Shown in pieces: positions 13,301 to 25,675 of a DNA stretch of 64,000 nt. Location: positions 793,793 to 857,792 of the forward strand of contig NW_001865041.1 of NCBI RefSeq assembly GCF_000002865.3. The letters are read 5' to 3'. Every line of letters starts with the position of its first letter. Position 1 is the stretch's first letter. Below the pieces are notes generated by a model that was not told the origin of the DNA, did no database searches, and worked only from the letters and a program-made list of their open reading frames with translations. Made by a program: the position numbers and the translations under genes. This DNA is from Monosiga brevicollis MX1 (Eukaryota > Opisthokonta > Choanoflagellata > Craspedida > Salpingoecidae).

Positions 13301-16300
13301 TCCGACAACGTCTGCCAGGAACAACTCTGCGACTTGGCACGCGGCATTGCCGCAGAGGTCGAGCGGTTGCTCGATATTTCCCAATCGTCGTGCTCCAACA
13401 AACCCGAGCTTCAGCGCCTGGGTACATCCGCTTCTGCTGTGACGGCCAGCCTGGCCGAGCTCATCAACAGCGTGCCGGAGATCCTGGGCAGCGGCGCCTC
13501 GACCCAATTTGAACTTGCTTGTTCAGCTATATCCGATGCGGCAGAACGCCTTGAGACCGTAGGCGCCAATGGGCCTGAGCTGGTAGCCACCACCAAAACC
13601 CTGGCTCAAGCCGCTGCCGTGGTCGTGGGTGAGCTCAAGACCCGGGCAGCACACGAAACCGCGCCCGCCGCTCGCGAGGTACATCTCAAGAACGTGGAGC
13701 GCCTGGCACAAGGCACGAGTCAGATGGTAGCCGCCGCCAAGCTGGCGGCCCAGAACGTGCGCAGTAAGGAAGCTCGGCAGGCTCTGGTGGACTGCGCGCT
13801 GAACATTAAGAGCGTCACCACTGAAGTGGCTGGCAACAGTTTGGTGCAAAAGTCGATGCGGGACCTGCAGGGCGCTGCGAAACAGGCTACCGCAGCAGCC
13901 TCCCAGCTCCTCTCTGCATCGGAAGCCACCATGGAAATGATTAGCAGCCCGGCCACGCGTCAGCAACTAGAAGAACAGCTCAAAAGCGTGCGTACTCCTC
14001 TTAGCAAAACCGTTGCCGCTCTCCGCGATGTGCGCGAGAACCCAGGCAACACGAATGCGCAGCTCAGCTTGCTGACTCGTGCGCGCGAGCTCATTGCGCC
14101 CGCCCAGCGCTTCATGGCCGCAGCCAAAAGTGCCGCTCCCGCCATTGAGGAGCCGGCAGCAGCTGCACAGCTCACCGCGTGTTCTCGTGCACTGGGTGCT
14201 TGCTTGGCCGAGTTGAAGAGCGGCGTCACGGAGGCCAACGACGCTTGCCAAGACTTGGAAATCGAGTCAGCTGCCTTTGCTGTCAGCCAGCTGAGCGAGT
14301 ACTTGACCAGTGTTGTGGATCGTTCCAAGACAGGGCGCCTGCGCGTGTCGGGTTCGAACAACAACAACAAGCATGGGGCGCTCGTCAACGACGCTGCCAA
14401 GCAGCTCCAGGCCTCCATGAGTCAGCTTTTCACCGGCATTGACCAGCAGGACGAGAGCTACGCCAGCGCATGCTCGCGCTCCGTGGCCACCGCGGCCCGC
14501 GGCTTTGCAGAGCACGTCACGCGCTATGCCTCAACCTTGGAATCGCCCGCTGATCAGCAAGCGGTGCTCAGTGCTGCGGAGCGCGCTGTCACGGAGCTTG
14601 CCTCGGGTCTGGCTGTCGTGCGTACCGCAGTTGGCGGAGATCAACCAGCACGTACTACGCTAGAGACACAGGACAAAGCTTTCAGCGCTCGCCTAGGCGA
14701 TGTCACGGCCTACTTGCCCGGCCAGCTCGATATTCGGCGTGCCATGAGCTCCGTGCAAGGGGCCAAGGTTAAACTTGAGTCTAAGGCGCCTGCATCCGCC
14801 AAGCCTGACGTTAAAAAGTACACCGCAATGCAACACGAGCTTACAGTGGCAGCCGAGGTGTTCAACCAAGCTGCGGCCAAGATGGCTCGGGCACCACGCG
14901 AGGGCAGCAAGATGGCTCTGGCTCCGGCCAGCCAGGAGCTGGCTACAGCACACGAGCGTGTGGTGCAGGTGGGCATGTCCATGATGGAGAGTTGTGCTCG
15001 CCCTGAAGATCGCTCTGAGCTGATGAAGAAGCTAATGGCCATGAGCAACACGACCTCTGGCCTTCTATCTCAAGGTATGCCTCGTTTCGCGCCACGTTTG
15101 CGGCTCATGACATGGTGCAAAATAAATAAATAAAACAACTAGAATAAAATTACCTTCGCTGTGTTGCCCACTTCATCTTTTCTCGTTCTTTGAAACGTGC
15201 AATGCTTTGAGCTTGTTCAAGTGGCGCCTCTTCGTTTGTTTCTGGCCGTCTTTTTTTCTCACGAGTGGCCCATCGCCTTTGCTCTCGTGTAGTGGGCGCC
15301 GCCATGGCTAACAAGGATGGCCAACAGGCGCAATTGGGTTCGGCTATGCGTAATCTGACGACCTGCCTGAACGGTTTGCTGGAGACTTGCTCCAGTGCAG
15401 CTCCGGGTCAACAGGAGTGTGACACGGCTGAGCGCTCGCTGCAGGCCGTTCTCACAGGCACGGAGGAGGCCCTGGCTCCAGTGAGCTCACTCAACTACTT
15501 CCAGTGCTTTGACGAGATTATGGATGCCTCCAAGGAGCTGGGTTCCTCACTTGCGGCGCTGGCTGCTGGCGCTCGGGAGCAGGACATGGCTAAGTTTGGT
15601 GATGCCTTGGATGCTATGACTGGTTCCACGAGCCAACTGGTCCGAGCCAGCACGCAGGCAGCTTACTTGATGGCCGTCTCTGATCCTACTTCGACCACCG
15701 GGGAGCAGGGCCTTCTTGACCCCTTGGCCGTTGCTCAAGCAGCGCAGGCCATCGATGAGGCCGCAGTCCTGCTCATGAGTTCCTCGTCCACAAAGCCGAT
15801 TGCAAGTATCGCGCGGACTGTCGCCGCAAGCACGACCACGCTCAGCAATTTATGCAAGCTCGGAGCAACTCGAGCGAGCAATAAGACGCTGCGTACGCAG
15901 CTGGTAGATGCTGCACGAACCGTGGCCCAGACCACCTCTGCCCTTGTTCAGCACATCAAGCGATATGCCGCCGATCCATCCGATGCTCACAAAATGGCAG
16001 CTCAGGAGGCGTTTGCCTCGCTACAAGACTGTGCGCGACACCTTGTAACTCTGTCGGAGATGCCCGAGTACGCGTCTGCGGCGCCGCAAATCAGTGAAGG
16101 GGCTAAGCGCCGTCAGCAGCCGTACCTGGAGAGTGGTCGAGCCATTGCTGAAGCAGCCATAGCCGTGGTACGAACAGCTCGCAATCTGGCCGCCAATGCC
16201 AAGAATACGGAGCAGTGGCAGCAGCTTGCGGCCAACAGCAAGGCGGTGTCCGAGGCCATCAAGCGCCAGGCTGCTGTGATCAAGGCCCATTCGCCTGGGC

Positions 16301-19300
16301 AGCTGGAGTGTGACAACGCCACATACTTTTTGAACGAGGTCACGCACGACTTGAACGAGGCCGAGTATGCAGCTCAGCAGCAGGGCCTTGCGCCAATCGC
16401 CGAAAATTCCCTCGAAGGCTATCAACAGGATGCCATTACCGTGACTGACGACATTGGACAGGCTGCGCGTGCCGTGGCCGAGGCAGCCATAGGCTCAGCT
16501 CAGCACCTTGCGCAAGCAGCGCTGCGCCTGCAAAATGCCTTCAACCCACTCGTGAGTGCAGCCATGGGTGTGGCATCGCACTTGGGGGAGCGCAGCGTTC
16601 AAACCACGCTCCTGCAGCAGGCGAAGACGATTGTCGAAGCGGGTGCAGAGCTGCTCAATGCTGCCCGCGATTCCGGAGGCAACCCGGCAGCCTCGAGCCA
16701 ACACAAGGTGGTTAGCCTTGCAGCCCAGAACCTTCGTAAGTGCGTCAAGGAATTCGTTTTCAATCTGTCCCAGCGCAACGCTGAGGATGCTGTTGTACAA
16801 GGTACCATGTCCACGATTCAGCAAGCCATTGAGAGCTTGGCGGCCGGCAGTGCGGGTACGAGTGCAACGGCAGCGGCGGCTAGTGGTGACTACGTGGGCC
16901 AGTCCTTCGTGGAATACCAGGATGCTATCACGACAGACACGCGCAAGTTAGCCAAGCACGTCCAACAGCTTGTGGGACGGGTGGGCAGCGACCCAGCAGC
17001 CTTGGTGACCCTGGTTCAGGATATCAAGGACTGCTTTGTGACGATGACGGAGCATACGTCGGGGGCTCTGGTCAATATCAGTAGCGAGGCCGTGCAGTCT
17101 CACTTGCAAAAGAGCGTCACTGAGCTTGGTGGTGCCTGCGCGCGTGTGATTCAGGCTGCCAACGACGTTCGAAAGTCACCAGAAAGTGGTGATGTCAAGC
17201 AAGAGTTGGCATTGGCATCGCGGGAGTGTGCTAAGCAGGTGAACAGCGTGGTCGCCGCCTTGCAAGCTGGCTCGCAAGGCACGCAGGCTTGTTTGACAGC
17301 AGCAGCTGCCGTTGAGACGCAGCTGGCAGACCTTGAAACCATGGCACTCTTTGCGACGGCGGGCTCGGTAGCAGCCGAGGGCACCGAATCATTCCGTGAG
17401 CACCAGCCTCCCATGTTAGAGGCAGCACGAGGCCTCGTCGACCGAGCCAAGCGGCTCATTAGCAGTGCAGCCTCATCTCAGGGCGACTTGGCTGATGCCG
17501 CCGAGAACTGCCAGAGCATGTACAACGATCTGGTGGACAAGCTTAAACTGTCCCTTGATTCACTAGCTTCGGCAGGCCCCGAGGCCCAGGTTTTGCTCAT
17601 CAATGCTGCTCGCGATGTGGGCAACTCATTGGCAGACCTTCTCAACTCAACTCGCAAGGCCTCGGGCCGAAGTGCCGATGTAAGTACACTGCCCCCCTTT
17701 TTTTAATGCCTGTTCGCTTTTATGACACACATACTCGGCAAGTTTGCTCATTTTTTTTTTTTTCTTTGCTTGACAAAACAGGATCCAGCCATGCAAGCCT
17801 TGGGCCATCAGACAAAGCACATGGCCAACAGCGTCACAGCACTGTTGCGCACGGTCCAAACAGTTGAGAACGAGCAAGGGCGCGTGACGACAGCACTGAA
17901 GGCAGCGCAGGGGGCCATTGAGACGGAGGCCAGGTATGTGATGTGCTATTTTGGAGCATGGTGGTTTGGTTTAAAGCGTCAACAAGGAGACTGCACCGTT
18001 GTTTGTTTTTTTTGTTTTTTTTTTGGGGGGGGTTGTTTTTGTTTTTGTTTTTTGATCGATCAAAGGCTTATGATAGGTTTTCTGCTGGCCCATCTTCCCT
18101 TGTGCTTTTGGTTGTAATATGATCTTTGCCCGGGTCTGGCATGGGCCACCTCTTGATCTGTGTGCTTGGCAGCATCAAGTCAGACACAATCAAGGCCGAA
18201 GAAGTTGACGGGGCTGTGGATGACTTGTTGCAGGCGGGCCGTCCCTTGACGGCTGCTGTCACCAAGCTGGCTTCAGCGACCAACTCTGGTAATGCGTCAG
18301 ATCTCACAATGGCCGCCAATGTGGCTCGCAACGCCATGTGCAACCTCCTTAAACAGACACGGCGCTCGACAGCGGTTGGCGTGGCCCCCGCCACAGCCAA
18401 CAGTGTCATGCGCGAGGCTCAACGCTGTGCCTCCTCGCTCAATGAAATTTTTGAGGTGGCCCTCGAGCTTGAAGGGCGACCCGGCGATGCCACCGAGAAG
18501 GAGCGAGTGCGCAACGCCACCAAGGAAATTGCCGATGCCCTGACTAACCTCAACACCGCGGCTTTCTCTCTCAAGGGGTCGGATGACAGCACGGCTGGGG
18601 CACAAGAGCCTTCGGTCGCAGCCGAGCGTGAGTTGCTTTCTGCAGCGTCAACCATTGATGCCGTCACAATCAAGCTGGCGCGTCTAGAAGAATCCATTCC
18701 TGTCGCTGCCGCGGCTATCGATGAGTCGGCTCCCGTGGAGGAGCAGGTGCTACACGGTACACAGGCCATTACAGCAGCAACAGCAACGCTCGTCAAGGCA
18801 GCCACGGCTGCACAGCAAGAGCTTGGTAACGGGGGTGGGGATGAGAATAGTACGGCTGCTGATTTGGTAGCTGCTGCCAAGCTGGTCGCACACGCTACCC
18901 AAGAGCTATGTGACGGTGCCAACGCGTCGATGCGTGGTGATTTGTCTCAGGAACGCTTGGTCGCGGCAGCCAAATCGATCGCCAAGAGTACGGCCCAGCT
19001 GATTATGGCTTGCAAGGTAAAGATGCCCAGCAACAGCGGGCCAATGCGGCGCTTGCAAGCTGCTGGCAGTGCCGTCAAGAAAGCAGCGGAAAACCTGGTA
19101 CGCACCGTCCAGGCTGCCCCCACTGACGTGGAAGACTCAATTCAACTGGACGCCAGTCGTGTACATGCCATGAAGCAAGAGATTGAGGCGGTTGAGGCGA
19201 TTGTCAAGCAAGAGCGAGAACTTGAAGTTGCTAAACGCGCTCTGGCCAAGATTCGCGCCAACAAATATGGCAAAGGCTCGACTAAAGTCGATTGGGCTGG

Positions 19301-19319
19301 CAGTGTTCGCATCAAGTAA
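10383..19319 (+). CDS. TLN: Talin (FERM head, helical rod, C-terminal actin-binding domain)
   Basis: Adaptor linking integrin tails to F-actin. Hand splicing gives ten exons: 10383-10439, 10539-10611, 10709-10806, 10900-10983, 11084-11263, 11587-11736, 11858-15074, 15293-17679, 17782-17933 and 18173-19319. All are GT-AG, the phases agree, and the product is about 2,514 residues, close to animal talins. F0/F1 reads GDYGLLRKSEHGGFNLWLD and QRMLKIKLIDGSEKSIRTLM. F2/F3 runs through the start of the large exon (YGISFFKVKEKLKGKNKL, VRRWVASPNSFTLDFGDY). The rod is Ala-rich helical bundles throughout. The end carries SIAKSTAQLIMACKVK, typical of the I/LWEQ (THATCH) domain, then a dimerisation-type helix RALAKIRANKYGKGSTK. 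The head is cut into small exons while the rod sits in two very large ones. I see no break. Confidence 0.96.
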
Positions 19320-19702
19320 GGCGAGAATTGCCGTGGTAGTGCAGCACTCGCCCACTGTTTATCGCTCGTTCCCCTTGTTCTTTTTTCGCTCTTCTGGCTT
19401 CATTCAAGTGGCTGTTGAGGCTTTGCGGCACAATTTCCGTGTATCTCGGCTTATGTGTGCTTTGGTGTAAAGTTATCTGGTTCACATACTTTTTACATCA
19501 TGTTAATTGATGACAGCACGTGATTTACATGTGAGCGAAGACTTTTCCACGCTGCAGCAAGCGCCGAATTTCTTTGGCGTTTGGTGCGTTGATTCTTCTA
19601 GCAAGAACCTTGGCTCACGATGAATGAAAACTATTGAGCCGTGGAATTGTGACAAGGGTGTGGCAAGTCGAAGCAAGCCAATAGCACCCAGCTCGTATAG
19701 TC
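19320..19702. other. Convergent intergenic region downstream of talin
   Basis: About 380 bases between the talin stop and the stop of the multidomain gene on the other strand. T-rich in places; no gene or strong repeat seen. Confidence 0.5.
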
Positions 19703-22700
19703 TTAAGCAAAGGCCAGTTCACCAAGGCCGAGCGCCGAGTATACGGTCTGCACCAGCCGCTCTGAGCACTCACGGTCCAACGCCAGGCGATTAACAGACA
19801 CCGCCATGGAGAGCTCACAGGTGGGGTCTGCAAAGCCCACGCTTCCCCCCAAGCCTAAATGACCAAATGGCCCATCTACCTGCTTGCCGTTGGGCAGCTG
19901 TCGCCTGGATAAAACCCCAGAAAGAGAAGAAGGCACGTAGGGGGGAGGGATGAGAACAAGTGTCCGTCGAGTGCGGAGCATGGGCCAATGATGTTGCTTC
20001 TCGCTAGTCCCAACCAGTCAAAACAGCAATGGAGACACGCACGTATATTTTTGAAATCCCAGTCCCCAGCGCATAGGTTCATCGCGCATGCCCATTTGCT
20101 CGCTGGCTTGCAGCTGTAGATTGAGTCGCATGCATAAAAGCAAGAAACCAGGTGTGCAGATGCAAATGACATTCAGACAGCGGTGAGTGGCACGGGATAG
20201 GCAAAACGTAAAACACGGCCTTGACCCCAAAACAAACGTACCCGACAGGCCTCCGTCATGGTCGCTTCATCCAAAAGGCGCACGCCATCCACTTCGCCGA
20301 CCAAAGAAGCATAAAACTTGGCTACTGCGCGAGCACTAAAGTGCCCATTTGCAGAAGGAATGCAGGCTCGGCGAACCTAGTCGTACAAGCATGAGCAAGC
20401 GATGACCATGAATGAGATTGTTTGATGAGCACGATAGAGCAGCAGGCACAGCCAGCTGTCATGTGTGCGTGTTGACAGCAGCGTACCATTGGTGCATTGT
20501 AGATGCACGGATCCGCCGTGAGCAGACGCGACAAATCAAAATCGGACGTGCTATCTGCTTCTGCTTCCATGGTGTTGGCAGCCTCCAGGGCCTGGGCATC
20601 TGAACGAGCCTCTGGCATGGATAGGCCACCTTCAGGTTCAAAATCACTGGCGTCGCCATTGGCTGGAGCTAGAGTGGGAGGGGCAGTCTCTTCATCTGTA
20701 GGAGCAGCCTCGACCAGTCGCTGCTTTTGCAGCATCGTCTCGTAACGTGAAAAGTCTTGAACGTTTGCAAGCAAGTCTCGAATATTGGCCACGGCCAGCG
20801 GCTGATCTGTCGCGACCGCATTAGTTACCATACTGGGGACATTGCCCTAGAATCAGAGAGCGTTCAAGTGAGTTCGCGCCCCAAGCAAAGCCGCGCGCAA
20901 CCCGGGTCCTAGACCAACAAGGAACAGATGCCGTGGTCGGCTGATGGGCTGCGCCAACCTTGGGATCAATGCAAATCAAGTAGGTCAAGTTGCAACGCAT
21001 GGGGTTGCTTGGGTCCACGCGACACACGGCGCCACCAATCAAGGTTTCGGCTCGTACCAACCTGCCCATCGCCGTCAAGAGCGAGTTTGTGCAGTCAGCG
21101 ACTTCTCCAGGTTGGCACAGCGGCAGGGATTGCGCCAAAGTAGCATGCATGGCCACCAAAAGCAAAGTACTTACCCAGGCTTGGCAGGGCAGTCGGGGTG
21201 CTCGATGGACTTGTTGCTCACAATGTAGCTGCCGTCAGCTGAAAACCGTACAGCTTGCAGCATGCAGAAATCGCGGCCACTGACGGGCCAAATGGGTTTG
21301 TACTCGTCACGAATGATCTGCGGGGTGGCAGCAACGGGAGGGCATGGGATAAAGGGATTGTTAGGAGAGCTTTGTAATGTGGTCGGCATGGGCAGCGCGC
21401 AATCATGTGACTGACGGTCGTGACTTCATCAAACTCCTCCACCACGTCGAGTTGAGCAAATTGAGAATTCCACTGCCCCTTTTTTGTTGGTTCACGCATC
21501 ACCTCAAAGACGGCTGCTGGTGGAGCATCAATGTCAGCATTGCCGCGCACCATAATGGCGTTGCTGCCCGGCATCTATCGTAAGGAAAGTAGGGTGAGGA
21601 GGAAGAGGCAGCGGTGCAATCAGATGGGGTTTTCATAGCCGCTGTTTGAACGAGGTATCAAAACACCACTGTATGAGAGAGGTGACTCGTTGTGGTGGCA
21701 AAGTTCGTACCGATTTCTTGTAAATCTCGATGTTTCGTGGGCGGCTGTGCAAAGTCCAGCCGTCCTCGGCACCAGCAAAACATTCATGTTCGACTTCGCG
21801 TTGGAGCTTCTCAATCAAAGCGTCATATTGAGTTGACTTGATTTCGCAGGCAGGGGGCCATACTTCAAAAGGATCGTCAACCGGTGGAGTCGGGCCGCTC
21901 TTCGTCTGGTTTGAGGCTGGTAAAACTTCGTGGGGTTCATTGGGTGCTTCGGCACCCTGAGCCTCACGGCGCTGCTCTTCCTCGAGCTCGATCTGTTTCT
22001 GTGTTTGGTCAATCTCTCGTAATTGCTGCATCATGCGACGAAGCTCATCCTCAGAAGGTGTCTCGCCGTCTGGTGAAACAAAAAACCTGACGGGCAAGGT
22101 TGAGTTAAAAAAAGTAAGCACCGCGTTGTTTGATGCTGCGTGTCAGGCAGTCACACTACCAACAAAATTGACGAAACCAAACTGTGAACACACCCGTTGC
22201 ATAGCGTGGCGATGCGCGACTGAAGCTTTTCCAGCCGACCATCTCCCAACCCAATAGACATTTCCTCCTAGCCAAACCGGAAATCACCATCGAAAGAAGA
22301 AAATAAAGAAAATGAAGCTCGAGAGTCCCGAGGCCTTGCTCGAACAGCACGATGCAAGAACCTTTGACAATCACGGTTGTTGTGCGAGCGACGCACCTCT
22401 AAGCCAAGCGGTTTGGCAATGTTATCTTGAACCCATGCAGCGAAAGGTTGGTGCGTGATGGCCTCCACTAGACCACCCACAAGCCACCCAAAAGAGAGAA
22501 TGTGGTAGCGCGTTACTCGCCCAGGCGTCGTGTCAGGCGATGCCTCTTGAATAATCTCCAACATTCGTTGCCAATTCACGAGATCACCAAGTTTAGCCCG
22601 CGAGTCTGGAACGCGATGCAAGCCAGCAGTGTGGGAGAGGACTTGGCCGACGGTGATGGGCTCTTTGCCATTACAGTCAAAGGCCTTCCAGTGGGCACCC

Positions 22701-23972
22701 ACGCGATCATATATGGCTACGTCGCCGCGCTGCTTGAGCAGATGCAGCGCAGCAGCGACAATGCCTTTGGTAACAGAAAAGCAATTCATGAGCGTGTCGC
22801 AACGGACAGGTCGCGGATCGGCCTCGCCCATGGTACCGGCACAGGTATCAACAATCAGTTCGCCCTGATAATAGACGGCCACTTGGATGCCGGTAAAGAG
22901 TCCCAGTCGTGAAAGTTCGCGCAGCGTATTGGTCACGGCGTCTTGGACGTGGGGAAACTTGGCCGCGCCTGCGGGAAGCGCTTTGGGCATCACCAGGTTC
23001 TCGGCATGGGTGGCTCGATCATGGTGGCGAAGTAAGGCCAGTTGGGCGTATGGTGCAAGCAAGGTAGAGTAGCGCACACGAACACCCAGCACGGCACACA
23101 GACCACGGAGCAAAAGAGTAACGCGGAAGAAGAACAGCAGTTCGGCGGGATATGCCTCGACTGGATTGCGCTCGCTCTTTGGAAGCTGTTGGCGCTTTTG
23201 CCACACGTCTTCACGAAACTTTTTGAACTGCTTGCGCATCTCATCGCCCGGTGCCGTATCACGCAGCACGAATCGAATGTTTTTCATGTCTTCAGCTGGG
23301 TCGTGGCGCTTCAGCTTGAGCCCCATATCATCAAACGAACCCAAAAGACTGCCAAAATCCATTGTGACAGCGCTGTACACCATGCGCGCAAAGGCAATGC
23401 GTTTCTCGTCATTGAGCTCGCGACACATGCCATAGTCCAAGAGGACTGGGCGGGCCGTCCCATCCTCGCCCACTTGAATCAAAAGGTTACCCGGATGGGG
23501 ATCGCTGGGTTCGGAAGCAAGCCCGGCAGGCCAGGGAGTGCAAAAGCGGGTGGAAAGCAGTTCACAAGACAATGAGTCAAGACACATTGAAAAAAAAAAA
23601 ATGGGTGCGGGTCGCGATCTGGAGTGGGAAGCGGGCATTACACACCAATTAAAAAAGCCTTGCACGTATACTTGGTGCGCAAAGGCTTGACAAATGCGGC
23701 GCATCAGGGCTTCCCGATCAATGCCATGGGCATCCAGCAATTCCGAGTCGGTGACCTTGAAACCTTTTGCAAACTCCATAGTTAGGAGTCGCTCCGTGCA
23801 ATACTTCTTGAACATGGCGGGAACAATGACATCAAGCTTGGCATCAGCCATGTTCGCCCGCACACGCTCTGAACTGAGCATTTCGTTTCGAAAGTCCAGC
23901 TCCTTGACTGCCACCTTGCTCCACTCGTCCAAGACAGGTCGAAAGTCGTAGGAGGGATCAAAATAGGCCACC

Positions 23973-24051
<79 letters not shown>

Positions 24052-25594
24052 CGTGTTTTCCATGAGTGAAAGTGCAGTAAAGAATAATCATTTCACCCAT
24101 GGCTGAGCGAAGCTGCTCGCGTGCTTCAAAGGCTGGAGCGTTGGCAAGCTTGTACGCACCAGTCAACAATTACAAAGAGGTTTTGAAGATCGTGCTTCAT
24201 GATGGTTTGGATGTTGCGGTGTTGCACCTTGCAAACAACCTTTGAGCCAGCACGATTTTTTTTTTTTTTCATTACACGTGAATGTTCCACGAATGGCAGA
24301 TACCGTTTGTTGGCATGGAAACGGTGAGCATACCTGCTGCCCTGTCTTGAGGGTGGCACGATGAACTTGTGCAATCGAGGCAGAGGCCAATGCCACGTCC
24401 TCAAAGTCGGTAAAGACAGTGTCTAGCGGGCATCCGAGTTCTGCTTCGATGTCTGCCCGCACTTCGTGGCCCGAGCGCTTGGGCATGGCATCTTGAAGCT
24501 TGGAAAGTTCTCGGACCCATGCGGCCGGCATGACGTCCCCACGCGATGACATGTATTGACCAACCTACAATAGTGGCAATGGCGGGCCGGCGGCACCAGG
24601 GTGAGGGTGATCGCCAATCGATAATGGGATAGAGGGACAAGAGTATAGGTCGTGTAAAAACAACTCGAGGAATGAGTTCTTGGCTGACAAGTTGACGCTG
24701 GTTTTCAAACCAATGTTATTAATGGTCTTGTTATTATCATTATCATTATTGTTATTATGAAAACGACTCTTCTTCAGTGAACATACCTTGACCCAAAATC
24801 CACGAAGAATGCGCACGTTGCGCTCAACGAGGCGGGCATTGAACTCGTGTACACGCTCCCAGCGTTCGTCATCCGCATCTGGATCAACTGGCTTGAAGCT
24901 CCAGTAAAAGCGATGAAGAACAATGTTGGCCATAACAATAGTGGCCACGGAATAGGCCCGAAATGTGCGCTTGACCAGAGTGGGCATGAGCCAAAAGGTG
25001 CTGACCGCAGCGAGCAGGGCGGCCATCCAGACCCATTGGTCGAGCACGGCACGGGCCATGGCTTTTGCAAAATCGGCGCGAAACTCGGGGCTCGAGTGAA
25101 GCAACACCGTCAATACATCCATAAGAGCATAGGCATGATCAGGGAATATCAAGAACAAGATGGCTCCCAGCGCAAGAAGTTGAGCCTAAGAGGCGGAGCA
25201 CGGCAAGTAAGCGGCTCTGCAAAGGTGACAAAAGAACACGGGGTAGTGACCTTTGTCCTTTCGCGAATGGACGAAACGGCAAAAGAGCAGGTGGGACATA
25301 CAAGCACAATGCCCAGCCACAAGCCCACATTAAAGCCGTGGGGGGCACGGCTGGATGCCGTGTCCAAGGTCTCGGCTCCTTCGTCATCAGCCTTTGAGCT
25401 GGGTTCAATGTCGGGGTGAGCTACGGCGTGGAGTTGCTCGGCCTCTTGGTGGCGCAGGCGCTGGCGCAGGCGGCGTTCGAGGATGCCTAATTGCTTCAAG
25501 TCGGCATCCACCTGCCGAAAAGTGCACTGGCTTGTGAGAGATAATCACCAACAACAAAAGTCAAAACTGAAACAAGCGGTCAAGCATCACACAT

Positions 25595-25675
<81 letters not shown>

